Origin: Desulfotalea sp.
GTDB taxonomy: Bacteria; Desulfobacterota; Desulfobulbia; Desulfobulbales; Desulfocapsaceae
Assembly (NCBI GenBank): GCA_002733995.1
Contig: NVXR01000034.1
Location: 1-64,000, forward strand
Direction of reading: 5' to 3'
DNA length: 64,000 nt
Positions 29,045-37,946 of the stretch are shown piece by piece. A model generated the notes under the pieces. The model was given only the letters and a program-made list of their open reading frames with translations. It ran no database searches and was not told the DNA's origin. Positions within the stretch are counted from its first letter, which is position 1. Each line of letters begins with the position of its first letter. The translations under genes and the position numbers were made by a program.

Positions 29045-29968
29045 GTGGATTCCTTCGATGTTAAAAATATTGTTCCAGCAAAGAAAACAACGGTCCTGGC
29101 CGTCGATGATCATCCGGTAGCACTTCGTCTGCTTGAATCGATGTTGGAACGGGGCAAATATCGCGTTCTTACGGCGGTTAATGGCCTGCATGCCCTGGAG
29201 GTGATGGAAGAGCATGGGCTTATGGTCGACATCATCTTACTCGATCGTATCATGCCCAAGATGGATGGGATTGAATTTTGTCTGAGAATTAAAGCTGACC
29301 CTCGATTTCGGCGTATCCCTGTCATTATGCAGACGGCAGCAGGGCGTCCCAGTGAAATCAAAGAGGGCATTGAGGCTGGTGTTTTTTATTATCTAGTGAA
29401 ACCCCTTGATAGCGAGACCCTCTCTTCCATTGTGGAGTCAGCTCGGCTAAAAATCCATAGGTACCGGGAACAGAGGAATCGTTTTCTTGATCGCCAGGAG
29501 AGCATGACTCTGGTTCATACGCTTAATTGCAGCTTTAGAACTCTTGAAGAGGGGGAGAAGTTAGCGGTCTTCCTGAGTCAGTTTTTTCCAGACCCAGGAC
29601 AGGTGTTTACCGGGGTGTCTGAGCTTTTTCTCAACGCAGTAGAGCACGGCAATCTTGCAATTGGTTATCAGAAAAAAGGGCAGCTTCTTGAGCAGGATGG
29701 TTTGAGTAAAGAGGTCGAAGTACGGCTTGCTCGCCCCGAGTATGAACACAGGCAGGTGCGGGTCTCTTTTGAGAAAAAAGCCCAGGGATGTTTCCTGGTG
29801 GTCAGTGATGAAGGCGATGGCTTTGACTGGAAAAAATACATGCAGGTAGCGCCTGAACGCGCAACCCACAGCCATGGACGGGGAATAGCCATGGCTAATA
29901 TGATGAGTTTTGACAAGCTATTCTTTAACGACAAGGGTAATACGGTGACCGGAATCGTCTCGGTCTGA
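29045..29968 (+). CDS. Response regulator fused to anti-sigma-type ATPase
   Basis: A 307-residue signalling protein. Residues ~15-135 are a receiver domain (VLAVDDHPVALRLL; phosphoacceptor Asp in DIILLDRIMPKMDG; lysine in YYLVKPLD). From ~180 a GHKL ATP-binding domain of the RsbW/SpoIIAB type follows (ELFLNAVEHGNLAIG, VVSDEGDGFDW, SHGRGIAMANMM). There is no histidine-phosphotransfer helix, so it is probably a switch for a partner protein, possibly an anti-sigma-like kinase, and not a sensor kinase. The chosen start is GTG; no strong RBS is visible. Confidence 0.82.
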   Translation: MDSFDVKNIVPAKKTTVLAVDDHPVALRLLESMLERGKYRVLTAVNGLHALEVMEEHGLMVDIILLDRIMPKMDGIEFCLRIKADPRFRRIPVIMQTAAGRPSEIKEGIEAGVFYYLVKPLDSETLSSIVESARLKIHRYREQRNRFLDRQESMTLVHTLNCSFRTLEEGEKLAVFLSQFFPDPGQVFTGVSELFLNAVEHGNLAIGYQKKGQLLEQDGLSKEVEVRLARPEYEHRQVRVSFEKKAQGCFLVVSDEGDGFDWKKYMQVAPERATHSHGRGIAMANMMSFDKLFFNDKGNTVTGIVSV

Positions 29969-30004
29969 GACGCGTTGATAACCCATTATTTGGAGCTGTA
30001 AGGC

Positions 30005-30700
30005 ATGGCCAAAAAGAAATTCTACGCAGTTGCAGTAGGTCGTACAAAAGGAGTATTTACCGATTGGACCACCACGGAGCAACAGGTAAAGGGCTTTGCC
30101 GGGGCGAAGTATAAAAGCTTCCCTTCGGAAAAAGAGGCGTTATCCTGGATGAATGCCCCTGTCTACGAGAAAAAAACGGCTAAAACCACTGGCCACAAGC
30201 CCACTGCTGCAATACGTTTTTCTGCAGATGATATTATCATTTACACCGACGGCGGAAGTATCAATAACCCTGGACCCGGTGGCTATGGTGCTGTTGTCGA
30301 AAGAGATGGAGGCCGTCAGGAGTACAGTGGAGGGTTTCGTTTAACAACCAACAATCGCATGGAAATGACCGCTGCTCTCGTTGCCCTTTATGAGATTGGT
30401 GCAACCAAGCAAAGTATACATCTTTTTTCGGATTCAAGTTATCTGGTGAATGGAGTGGAAAAAGGTTGGGCGCGGAAATGGCAATCCAGAGGTTGGAAAA
30501 AGAGTGATGGTCAGGCGGCGGTAAATATTGATTTGTGGCAAAAACTTCTCGATCTTCTTGGCACCATTGAGGTCACTTTTCATTGGGTTAAAGGACACGC
30601 TGGCCATGAGTTAAACGAACGTTGTGACACACTTGCTGTGGCTGCTGCTCGTAATAAACCGACAACCATAGATACAGGTTACGAAGAGAGGGATGCTTAG
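30005..30700 (+). CDS. rnhA: Ribonuclease HI with N-terminal hybrid-binding domain
   Basis: Degrades RNA in RNA:DNA hybrids. Residues 1-50 form the caulimovirus-type hybrid-binding domain (KKFYAVAVGRTKGVFTDW, with FAGAKYKSFPSEKEALSW). The catalytic RNase H domain starts IIIYTDGGSINNPGPGGYG; the acidic residues lie in YTDGG, NNRMEMTAAL, LFSDSSYLV and ERCDTLA. This two-domain form resembles eukaryotic RNase H1 and some bacterial RNase HI. At 231 aa it is complete. It stands alone, with a flavin reductase gene 45 bp downstream. Confidence 0.94.
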   Translation: MAKKKFYAVAVGRTKGVFTDWTTTEQQVKGFAGAKYKSFPSEKEALSWMNAPVYEKKTAKTTGHKPTAAIRFSADDIIIYTDGGSINNPGPGGYGAVVERDGGRQEYSGGFRLTTNNRMEMTAALVALYEIGATKQSIHLFSDSSYLVNGVEKGWARKWQSRGWKKSDGQAAVNIDLWQKLLDLLGTIEVTFHWVKGHAGHELNERCDTLAVAAARNKPTTIDTGYEERDA

Positions 30701-30745
30701 TTGTCCCCCTGGTCTCTCCATATCATTTATAACTGAGGTAATAGT

Positions 30746-31375
30746 GTGGCTAAAGAGTTGTTTAAAGGTTCTGTACTTATGGGGCCTCTCCCCGCGGTCT
30801 TAGTAACGAGCGTTGATGCTGCTGGTAAGGTAAACGTGTTTACTGTTGGCTGGACCGGGATTGCTTGTACCCATCCGCCCATGGTGACAATTGCTGTGCG
30901 AAAAGAACGTCTCTCCTACGAAAATATCAAAAATACAGGTGAGTTCGTCATTAATCTCACCACTGTAGAGATGCTGAAGATGACAGATTTTTGTGGTTGC
31001 AGGTCCGGAAGAACAGTGGACAAAATCAAACATTTTGGCCTAGAACTTGACGCAGGATCAGATGTAAACGTCCCCTCTCTTGCCAAAAGTCCGGTTTCTT
31101 TGGAGTGTAAAGTTCGCTCGGTAACAGAGCTTGGATCCCATGACCTTTTCCTGGCAGAAATAGTCCGCAATAAGGTGGATAAGAGCATCATTGATAAAGA
31201 TGGCAAGTTTGATTTCGCCAAAGCAGGCCTTCTTGCTTACTGCCATGGTGAGTATTTTTCTTTAGCAAGACGTCCTCTTGCTACTTTTGGTCATTCTGTT
31301 GCCAAGAAAGCTACCCGTCGGGCAAATCATCTCAAACGGTTTCAGGGACAGAAGAAAAACAACGATGGGCAGTAA
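30746..31375 (+). CDS. Flavin reductase family protein (flavoredoxin-like)
   Basis: A 209-residue FMN-binding split-barrel protein. Near the N-terminus are VLVTSVDAAGKVNVFTVGW and PPMVTIAVRKERLSYENI followed by EFVINL, typical of flavin reductase/flavoredoxin proteins common in sulfate reducers. A basic tail (KKATRRANHLK) ends it. The start is GTG, preceded by GAGG. The partner enzyme is unknown. It converges with a small membrane-protein gene. Confidence 0.88.
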   Translation: MAKELFKGSVLMGPLPAVLVTSVDAAGKVNVFTVGWTGIACTHPPMVTIAVRKERLSYENIKNTGEFVINLTTVEMLKMTDFCGCRSGRTVDKIKHFGLELDAGSDVNVPSLAKSPVSLECKVRSVTELGSHDLFLAEIVRNKVDKSIIDKDGKFDFAKAGLLAYCHGEYFSLARRPLATFGHSVAKKATRRANHLKRFQGQKKNNDGQ

Positions 31376-31394
31376 GCTTTGCTGGATAACCTCT

Positions 31395-31709
31395 CTATTG
31401 TTTTGCTTGTACGGTGGCCCTTGTTTGGCTGTCGCTCTTCTCAACATATTTGTAAAACATTGGAAAGGCTACGAAAAATGCGACACAGATAAGATATTCA
31501 ATACCCTTTATATGTGTGTAAAAATCAACCACGGTATGCATTGGCGTAATCATCCCCGATGCGACAAGGTAGTGGCGTATCAGTTCTGTTACCTGCCAGT
31601 TAACCCGATGTAGGCCAGCCACTAGGACAGCCATTGCCCACAGGCCAAAGAAAGCTCCTAGGGTAACCATGGCAAAGGTAATTTTGTTGCTTGTTGTATG
31701 CGTCCGCAT
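31395..31709 (-). CDS. Small membrane protein, two spans, probable redox-complex accessory
   Basis: A 104-residue protein with two hydrophobic segments (ITFAMVTLGAFFGLWAMAVLVAG and YLICVAFFVAFPMFYKY) and a hydrophilic tail. I recognise no named family. It lies downstream of the NrfD operon and of the 66-aa gene on the same strand, so I infer a structural or assembly role for a membrane redox complex. The gap to the upstream small gene holds MITE-like copy B. Confidence 0.6.
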   Translation of the reverse strand: MRTHTTSNKITFAMVTLGAFFGLWAMAVLVAGLHRVNWQVTELIRHYLVASGMITPMHTVVDFYTHIKGIEYLICVAFFVAFPMFYKYVEKSDSQTRATVQAKQ

Positions 31710-31841
31710 TGTATTCTCCTGTATCTGAAATTATGCTGTTATTTTCTGTGACTATTAGCAGCCCCCCACTGCGTTTCTTGTCGTCTTCCCCGGTAGTACT
31801 CGTATGCTCTAAATGTCCAACTGAACGAACTTGAAGAACGG

Positions 31842-31930
31842 ATGAACATTGTGAGGTTCCCATTTTGAAAAGATGAAAAAGGTAATTTCACGATTCTCAA
31901 TCGTTTGCCTGGAAACAAAACAATGTCCAG
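31842..31930. mobile_element. MITE-like dispersed element, copy B
   Basis: Starts ATGAACATTGTG, identical to the left end of copy A, and ends AACAATGTCCAG, a degenerate form of the right end. The interior AGATGAAAAA, CGATTCTCAATCG (a local palindrome) and GGAAAC match copies A and C. It lies between two small membrane-protein genes on the minus strand. Confidence 0.65.
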
Positions 31931-31962
31931 TCGAAATGCGGTTTAAGGCAACCTTCAGTGAA

Positions 31963-32163
31963 CTACACCCCTGTAATTGCAGATATATAGCCTCGCAGCA
32001 TATCAAGGGGTCCCTCAATGACAAATGCTGCAATAAGACTGCATAGGGCCATTGTACCGATAAGTGCACAAACCACTGCACCAGTTCTGAGTCCCAAAGT
32101 CAGAATTTCATCAGCTGCATCAACTTTGATGTTTTCTTTTGTTATAATAGAGCTTTTCATCAT
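31963..32163 (-). CDS. Small single-span membrane protein with sigma-54-type promoter
   Basis: A 66-residue protein with one membrane span near its centre (TGAVVCALIGTMALCSLIAAF). I recognise no family. The start is clear: AAAGGAGGCG precedes ATG-ATG. A near-consensus sigma-54 promoter lies 43 bp upstream of the start codon, and the NrfD operon ends just beyond. This placement suggests a membrane accessory to the redox system, probably cotranscribed with the 104-aa gene downstream. Confidence 0.68.
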   Translation of the reverse strand: MMKSSIITKENIKVDAADEILTLGLRTGAVVCALIGTMALCSLIAAFVIEGPLDMLRGYISAITGV

Positions 32164-32216
32164 CGCCTCCTTTGCTGGTGTTTCATTGTTGTTGTACTTC
32201 GCTTTAACGATAGAGA

Positions 32217-32232
32217 AGCAGTAATCGTGCCA
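32217..32232 (-). promoter_or_regulatory. Sigma-54 promoter (-24/-12) for small membrane-protein genes
   Basis: Read on the minus strand the site is TGGCACGATTACTGCT. It matches TGGCACG-N4-TTGCW at all positions except the first T of TTGCW, with exact spacing. The predicted start point is near 32206, giving a leader of about 43 nt before the ATG at 32163. Confidence 0.75.
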
Positions 32233-32385
32233 GATGCAGATGAATTGATGGGATATAGATAAAGATAGTGGAACACGGCGCAGGTGTGGTAATTAGCTGA
32301 TATGTAGCGATAAATATATTTATTTTTGGCCGGCTTGTCTGGGGAGTTAAAAAGGAAAGAACAGAAAGACAGGGAAGAGCGGTTA

Positions 32386-32444
32386 TGTACTACACTTCTG
32401 TAAAACTGTTGTATAGCCTGCTATACAGGTTATACAACAGTTTT
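32386..32444 (-). terminator. Hairpin after the NrfD gene with possible activator-site content
   Basis: AAAACTGTTGTATA (32402-32415) and TATACAACAGTTTT (32431-32444) form a perfect 14-bp stem, extended inwards by CCTG/CAGG. A-rich on one side and T-rich on the other, it suits termination in both directions, directly after the NrfD stop at 32449. TGTACTACA (32386-32394) and the TGTTGTATA halves also resemble the candidate activator sites at 38097-38122, about 155-210 bp upstream of the sigma-54 promoter, so the sequence may do two jobs. Confidence 0.65.
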
Positions 32445-32448
32445 GTTG

Positions 32449-33705
32449 TTAGGAGTTTTCCTCTTCCCAGTCAAAAACAATGGGGAGTCGGTAGAGGATG
32501 AATCTGTAGGTTATAAAATATATAGCGTAGATGGCGATGGTAACCCAGATCTCTTTCCAGTGGGGGATTTCTTGATACAGTTGATAGTTAAAGCAGACAA
32601 TGCTGGTATTGAGCCGGTTCCAGACAATCCCAAAGACAGCTATAAAACCGGCAATTCTTGCCCATTTCACCTGTCTGTCACGGACTGCTTTGGCAAATAA
32701 AATCATTGGCAATACAGCCCCTATACCGATTTCAAGCAGATAATAGGCCCCCCATCCTGTGAGGAGTTGTTCCCATTCATTATCATGGGCGATGGCGACT
32801 AGTTTGATGATGAGATAGGTAAATATTGCGTAGCTTGCACCTTTGGCAAGACCCAAGGTAATCCGGTCTAGGTCCGAAGTAAATTTTTTGCTACAGCGCC
32901 AGAGCATAAAGTGATGTATGAGGGTGGAGCTGACGATGACCATTGATAGACCACCAAAGATTGATGAACAGAAGAAATGAATCCATTGGAACTCAATGGA
33001 TATCCACAGGGGATGAATTTTTGTTGGAGCATAGGTGAACAGTGCTCCAAGTGCCCCCTGGTGCAGGGTTGAGAGGATGATACCCGCGATGGTAAGGCCA
33101 AGGGTGATTCGTTTGATGTAGTGAATCCAGCCGGGGCGATTTATCCACAAAAAGAATGGAGGCAGGAGTTCTGCAATTTGCACTGAGAGATAGGTTGCCA
33201 CGTGCCAGGCCACCAGAAAAAGCACTGAAGCTGGGCCAAGAGAAACAAACATAGGGTAGGCCAGACGCCAGGGCATACCAAGATCTACCTCTAGGTACAC
33301 CACAGCGAAGAAATACCCAAGAAGACCGTTGAGTAGGGCGAGACGTTCAATGGATTCAAAATCATGTCTGCCAAAGATGATAACTGTGGTTCCAAGCAAA
33401 AATCCCGAGGCGGAGAGGGGAACCATGGCAAAGAGGCCAAAACCGAGAAAAAGCCCCCAGGGGTAATCATTGGATGCGTGGGTTATCATAGCAAGACCAA
33501 AGAGATAACGTTGGCATAAAAAGAAGAGACCGACGGAGACAATCACAAACAGTACCCGGTTGAGCCAACTGGATGTGACTTTTTGCATATAGTCAGGAAA
33601 TGGAAGGCCGAGGAGAAGTTGTTCTTTAAATTTCCACAGTGAACCATCGGGTTTGACGGAACTTTTTATTGGTAAATGGTTGAGGTTGGTAGCAATGTTC
33701 TTCAT
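32449..33705 (-). CDS. NrfD/HybB-family membrane subunit of a quinone redox complex
   Basis: A 418-residue polytopic protein with about ten hydrophobic spans. Segments such as YPWGLFLGFGLFAMVPLS, WRLAYPMFVSLGPASVLFLV and YYLLEIGIGAVLPMILF match the NrfD/HybB/HmcC family, which exchanges electrons with menaquinone. It overlaps the upstream iron-sulfur gene by 4 bp. With the periplasmic ferredoxin and cytochrome c it forms the core of an Hmc- or Nrf-like complex linking quinone and periplasmic cytochromes. The direction of electron flow cannot be told from sequence. Confidence 0.9.
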   Translation of the reverse strand: MKNIATNLNHLPIKSSVKPDGSLWKFKEQLLLGLPFPDYMQKVTSSWLNRVLFVIVSVGLFFLCQRYLFGLAMITHASNDYPWGLFLGFGLFAMVPLSASGFLLGTTVIIFGRHDFESIERLALLNGLLGYFFAVVYLEVDLGMPWRLAYPMFVSLGPASVLFLVAWHVATYLSVQIAELLPPFFLWINRPGWIHYIKRITLGLTIAGIILSTLHQGALGALFTYAPTKIHPLWISIEFQWIHFFCSSIFGGLSMVIVSSTLIHHFMLWRCSKKFTSDLDRITLGLAKGASYAIFTYLIIKLVAIAHDNEWEQLLTGWGAYYLLEIGIGAVLPMILFAKAVRDRQVKWARIAGFIAVFGIVWNRLNTSIVCFNYQLYQEIPHWKEIWVTIAIYAIYFITYRFILYRLPIVFDWEEENS

Positions 33706-34637
33706 CTTTTGTCCTCTCCGGATGTATCATCGGTGGTCTGGGCCTGCAAATCCTTTCTTGTTGCAAGCAGGTGGAAGCCGGCAAACAGCGCTGGCCAGAT
33801 GGTCAGCACCATGGGAACGATGGCTAGAAAGTTTTTTACCGAATCCAGTACAGGTTCATCCGAGATGTCGGGGTTGAAGCCTATTTCTGCAAAAGGTACC
33901 GGTGACAGGTAGAGCCAGGATGTACCACCCGCTTCAAACTCTCCATAAATGTGATCCTGATAGAGGTCCGGTTTGTTTTCGATTCGTCTGCGGGCTTTTT
34001 TTATCAGGTCATCACGTTTACCAAAAAGCAATGCTTCCTGCGGGCAGGCTTCTACGCAGGCAGGAGGCTTACCGTATTTGAGTCTCGTATCGTAGCAGAA
34101 AATGCACTTCATTATCCTGGGATGAAAACCACTTGAGTATTTAAAGGTTGGAATATAAAACGGACATGCGATCATGCAGGTTCTGCAACCAACGCAGACA
34201 TCCGGATTGTAAATGACAGCCCCTTCGGGTGTCTTGGTATAAGCGTTAACGAAACAGGAGGTGAGACATGCAGGCTCAAGGCAATGGTTGCATTGTACCT
34301 TTTTAAATAATGGGTGATCCTGGCCTGGAAAATCATAGCGTTGGACGACCGTATATGCGGTAGCGTCGGTACGCCGTTTTTGCCCGTGTTCGTCGGGGGT
34401 AAAGATGGATTGGTCGGTAAAAGGTGTGTTTGGCTCGGGGAGGCCTTGTTCTTTATTACAGGCGGCTTCGCAACTCCTGCAACCGATACAACGGTTAAGA
34501 TCGACAAGAACGCCATAACTATCCGGATATTTTTTAATATTATGTGCTTGAGTCGATTTGGGCCGTTGCAGTATAGAGAGCACGGTTCCGGCCAGTCCGC
34601 CTTTTAACAGCGATCTTCTTTGAATCTTGATAGTCAT
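33702..34637 (-). CDS. Tat-exported four-cluster ferredoxin (HybA/HmcB-like)
   Basis: A 311-residue iron-sulfur protein. The N-terminus is a Tat signal (RRSLLKGGLAGTVLSIL). Sixteen cysteines form four [4Fe-4S] sites: CIGCRSCEAAC, CNHCLEPACLTSC, CVGCRTCMIAC and CIFC...CVEAC. A membrane span (FLAIVPMVLTIWPALFAGF) near residues 275-300 anchors it, as in HybA and HmcB. It overlaps the NrfD gene by 4 bp and follows the cytochrome gene by 32 bp. I infer that it relays electrons between the cytochrome and the quinone subunit. Confidence 0.92.
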   Translation of the reverse strand: MTIKIQRRSLLKGGLAGTVLSILQRPKSTQAHNIKKYPDSYGVLVDLNRCIGCRSCEAACNKEQGLPEPNTPFTDQSIFTPDEHGQKRRTDATAYTVVQRYDFPGQDHPLFKKVQCNHCLEPACLTSCFVNAYTKTPEGAVIYNPDVCVGCRTCMIACPFYIPTFKYSSGFHPRIMKCIFCYDTRLKYGKPPACVEACPQEALLFGKRDDLIKKARRRIENKPDLYQDHIYGEFEAGGTSWLYLSPVPFAEIGFNPDISDEPVLDSVKNFLAIVPMVLTIWPALFAGFHLLATRKDLQAQTTDDTSGEDKR

Positions 34638-34669
34638 GACAATCTCCTTGGTAAAATACGGGTGGAGTG

Positions 34670-35155
34670 CTATTTTTTTTCATTAAAAAAACTTTTCCCT
34701 TTCGCGGTGAAGACGTGACAACCCTGGCAGTCAGTTGGTCCGTCGTCTTGCACGTGACAGTTACGACAAAGGAGGTGCCATGCACCTTTCAGGGCGGGGA
34801 TGTCAATATGGTATTTGGGATCTTGGTTGCGTGTAGTAGTCGTTTCTGCCTCTTTATAGTTGGTGGTTGAGTGGCAGGTGGAGCAGCGGCTTTTATCGTC
34901 AACAAGCCTTTCACGGTGACAGCGAAAGCATGATCTATTTTGCCAAGCATTGTCATTGGTGTGATGACAGAGGCTGCAGTCGTACATTTCTGAGTGCATG
35001 GAGTGGTCGAAGACTACCGGTTGGTAGAGGTCTGCGAGTTGGTCTATTATCACTTCTTCTGGTGGTGGTTGGGCGCAACTATTGCTTGCGGTAAAGAGGA
35101 TACACCCCAAAAGGTGGATACATAGGATTATTAGTTTACTCGGTGTGTTGTTCAT
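34670..35155 (-). CDS. Periplasmic multiheme cytochrome c, class III type
   Basis: A 161-residue secreted cytochrome. A signal peptide (LIILCIHLLGCILFTASNSC, cleavage likely at SCA/Q) is followed by five CxxCH heme sites: CSLCH, CFRCH, CSTCH, CRNCH and CQGCH. The pattern VVFDHSMHSEMYDCSLCHH is that of cytochrome c3/c7 proteins, where the upstream His residues are axial ligands. Its start overlaps the FtsH stop by 4 bp. I infer that it is the periplasmic electron carrier of the NrfD complex. Confidence 0.92.
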   Translation of the reverse strand: MNNTPSKLIILCIHLLGCILFTASNSCAQPPPEEVIIDQLADLYQPVVFDHSMHSEMYDCSLCHHTNDNAWQNRSCFRCHRERLVDDKSRCSTCHSTTNYKEAETTTTRNQDPKYHIDIPALKGAWHLLCRNCHVQDDGPTDCQGCHVFTAKGKSFFNEKK

Positions 35156-36999
35156 TGTTCTTGCTCCTCTTGTTTTAACCGCGGGGAATGCTCTGGTTGC
35201 AGATACGAATTATTATGTTTAGACAGTTTGTTTTTATTTCTATTGAGGTAGCAGTCGATGACAATATCCATCTCTTCGCCGTCCACCGTCTCGTGGATGA
35301 GAAGTATCTCTGCTAGTTCATGAATGAGGGTGTTATGTTCGCGTAGCAGCGCCTCTGTCTCGCTGTAACAGTCATGGATGATACGCCTGATTTCCAGATC
35401 AATTTCTCTCGTTGTTTGTTCACTCGGTGGGGGGTGATGATCACTTGGTTGCCAGGCGCGGTAGACCGTCGCCCCCATGGCTGTGCTCATGCCCCATTCA
35501 CAGACTATTTTTTGGGCGATTTCTGTGGCAATATTGATATCATTGGCAGCCCCCGTGGAAAGTTGGTTGAAAACAATTTCTTCGGATATTCGTCCGCCAA
35601 GGAGCACTTTGATCCGGTTGAGCAGGTAAACAAGTGAGTAGGTATAATGTTCTTCGTAGGGGATTTGTTGGGTGAGGCCAAGGGCCTGCCCCCGTGGAAT
35701 GATCGTGATCTTATGGAGGCGATCTGTTCCGGGCAGCAGTGCCGCGACAATGGCGTGACCCGCCTCATGGTAGGCGATAATTCTACGTTCATGGTCACTT
35801 ATCATGGAGTTTTTATGTTCAAGGCCCATGATGATTTTATCTTTTGCTTCCTCAAAGTCCTCAAGTTCGACACCGATTTTCTCTTTTCTTGCGGCAATGA
35901 GTGCGGCTTCATTGGCGAGGTTGGCTATATCCGCTCCGCTGAATCCAGGAATCCCTTGGGCGATCTTTCCAAGATCTATACCGTTTGCGGTTGTGATATT
36001 TTTGACGTGAACGTTCAATATCTTGATCCGACCTTTAAGGTTAGGCAGGGATACTGTGAGTTGCCTGTCAAATCGGCCGGGGCGGAGTAGTGCAGGGTCG
36101 AGGATATCCGGACGATTGGTTGCGCCAATGATAATAACGGTTGCGTCGTGGCTGGAGAAACCGTCCATCTCAACGAGGAGGGCATTGAGGGTTTGTTCAC
36201 GTTCTTCGTGGGAGCCGTTCATGCCCCCACTTCTTTTGCCACCGATGGCGTCGATTTCATCGATGAAAACAATACATGGGGCGGTTTTCTTAGCAATTTG
36301 AAATAACTCTCGTACCCTTGAAGCCCCAACCCCTGCAAACATTTCCACAAAGTCTGAGCCTCCAAGGGAGTAGAAGGGAACGGAGGCCTCCCCCGCAAGA
36401 GCCCGTGCTAAAAGAGTCTTACCGGTACCGGGGGGGCCTTGGAGCAGGACCCCGCTTGGGATATGTCCACCGAGGCGGTTGTATTTCTCGTGATTCTTGA
36501 GGAAGTCTATAATCTCAACAAGTTCTTCTCTGACTTCATCGATGCCCGCCACGTCAGCAAAGGTTTTCTTTTCGCCTGCCCGGTTGCCGTCTCCCAGAAG
36601 ATTTATCTCTGAAAAGCCACTTTTGGAACTACTTTTACGGGTAAGCCACATCCAGAGAAACGTCAGTATGAAAAACCAGAAGATGATGGGGGAAAGGATC
36701 CGTAATTGGTTCGCTGGCGCCTTCGTTATCAGTTTGACCTCTGAGTTCAAAAGAAGAGGCATAAGAGCAGGAACATCTGGGCAGAAGGTGATAAATTTGC
36801 GACCGATGCTATCTTGTCCCAGGATGGTCCCATTTCTCAGCTCAAGCGTGTCTATGCTATTTTCCCCCAGTTCAGTTATAAATGTTGTATAGGCCCTGGT
36901 GGGGGGAGTCGTTTCGAGTAACCAGACGTTGTAGCCCAGAAGGCCCAACAGGGTAACGCCGATAAGTATGAGACTTGCTTGGAATTTTGTGTTCATCAT
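35152..36999 (-). CDS. ftsH: FtsH-type membrane AAA metalloprotease
   Basis: A 615-residue FtsH with two N-terminal spans (residues ~8-28 and ~105-120) and a ~75-residue periplasmic part. The AAA module has Walker [17 protein letters not shown], Walker [13 protein letters not shown] and the arginine fingers in [13 protein letters not shown]. The zinc protease motif HEAGH lies in [17 protein letters not shown]. All essential motifs are intact. It overlaps both neighbours by 4 bp inside a redox operon, which is unusual. I infer a dedicated quality-control or assembly protease for this membrane complex; a housekeeping FtsH is likely elsewhere. Confidence 0.95.
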   Translation of the reverse strand: MMNTKFQASLILIGVTLLGLLGYNVWLLETTPPTRAYTTFITELGENSIDTLELRNGTILGQDSIGRKFITFCPDVPALMPLLLNSEVKLITKAPANQLRILSPIIFWFFILTFLWMWLTRKSSSKSGFSEINLLGDGNRAGEKKTFADVAGIDEVREELVEIIDFLKNHEKYNRLGGHIPSGVLLQGPPGTGKTLLARALAGEASVPFYSLGGSDFVEMFAGVGASRVRELFQIAKKTAPCIVFIDEIDAIGGKRSGGMNGSHEEREQTLNALLVEMDGFSSHDATVIIIGATNRPDILDPALLRPGRFDRQLTVSLPNLKGRIKILNVHVKNITTANGIDLGKIAQGIPGFSGADIANLANEAALIAARKEKIGVELEDFEEAKDKIIMGLEHKNSMISDHERRIIAYHEAGHAIVAALLPGTDRLHKITIIPRGQALGLTQQIPYEEHYTYSLVYLLNRIKVLLGGRISEEIVFNQLSTGAANDINIATEIAQKIVCEWGMSTAMGATVYRAWQPSDHHPPPSEQTTREIDLEIRRIIHDCYSETEALLREHNTLIHELAEILLIHETVDGEEMDIVIDCYLNRNKNKLSKHNNSYLQPEHSPRLKQEEQEQ

Positions 37000-37874
37000 T
37001 TATCCAGAGTGGTCTTGTCCTGCGGAATTGCATGGCCAGACATGATGCCTGTGAGCAGGTGATCCAGTATGGCCAGACGGTTATTCCAGGTCGCGGTGTT
37101 ATGGCGAAAGCAAAATTCATCAAGATAGCCTTGCAGGTATGTTGCGCCGGTAGCACCACGGTAGATACGACTCATCCACTGTTGCAGTTCTTGGAGCAGT
37201 TCGATGGCCTTTTGATTTTCTGAATCTGTGGTTTGTATGTGGTAATCGAGGCGAATATCCGCGAGGCTGAGGGCAATTGACTCCGAGGTTATGATGGTTG
37301 CACTTGTGGGTATCGAATATTTGACGATATGTGGTAGTGGGTTTTGTGGTGTGCCCAAAAGTGAAACAAGTCGTACTCTCGTCGGCTGTTTTGGCAGATC
37401 AGCTACCTCCATGAGACAGGCTATGTTGGAAATATATCTAAGGGGGGAGTCAGCGTCGCCAGTCGTGGTGACAAAGAGAAGAACAGGTCCTGTAAGTGGT
37501 GCTGATTCAGCAATAGCCGCGGCTTTTCGTAGTTTTTTTAGCCAGTTCCATGCAGTTTGGTAGGTAGCGATATGAAAAGAATTTTGTAATGAGCGGGCGC
37601 TGACACCTTCTTTGGAAAAACAAAATTGTGCTGCGACCTGCACCCATTCCGTGAGGCTTTTTTTACTGCCGTGCATGAGGGTATTTGCGGTGATGGAGCT
37701 TTGTTTCCTGCAATATCTACAGACGATGGTGTGGGCCGGAGATATTTCACTCTGCAATCTATTGCAGAATGGACAGCGAAAGCCGTTAGGCCAGCGTTTC
37801 TGGAAGAGATAGGAGATACAATCTTGATCGGTTGCAAAAAGTGTATTGTGCTGAGAACTTTCACCGGGAGCCAT
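36996..37874 (-). CDS. IS1595-type transposase-derived zinc-ribbon protein, probably domesticated
   Basis: A 292-residue protein shaped like an IS1595-group transposase: an N-terminal region DQDCISYLFQKRWPNGF with zinc ribbon CPFC...CRYC, then NTLMHGSKKSLTEWV, and a C-terminal YLDEFCFRHNTATWNNR. The segments that should carry the catalytic acids are altered: VLLFVTTTG replaces the DET region, and ITSES stands where TDE is expected. No inverted repeats are visible around it. I chose the ATG at 37874 because GGAGGAAACAGG precedes it; an in-frame ATG lies at 37895. It overlaps ftsH by 4 bp as first gene of the redox operon. A DNA-binding regulator is a plausible role. Confidence 0.72.
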   Translation of the reverse strand: MAPGESSQHNTLFATDQDCISYLFQKRWPNGFRCPFCNRLQSEISPAHTIVCRYCRKQSSITANTLMHGSKKSLTEWVQVAAQFCFSKEGVSARSLQNSFHIATYQTAWNWLKKLRKAAAIAESAPLTGPVLLFVTTTGDADSPLRYISNIACLMEVADLPKQPTRVRLVSLLGTPQNPLPHIVKYSIPTSATIITSESIALSLADIRLDYHIQTTDSENQKAIELLQELQQWMSRIYRGATGATYLQGYLDEFCFRHNTATWNNRLAILDHLLTGIMSGHAIPQDKTTLDK

Positions 37875-37946
37875 CCTGTTTCCTCCATAGGCCATGCTGC
37901 TTCATCGGTTGAGGCGATATCTACCTGCCTGTTTCAATTATTCAAT

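Noticed and set aside
36996..37895. Active insertion sequence
   Set aside because: No terminal inverted repeats or target duplications were found, catalytic acids seem lost, and the gene is translationally coupled to ftsH.
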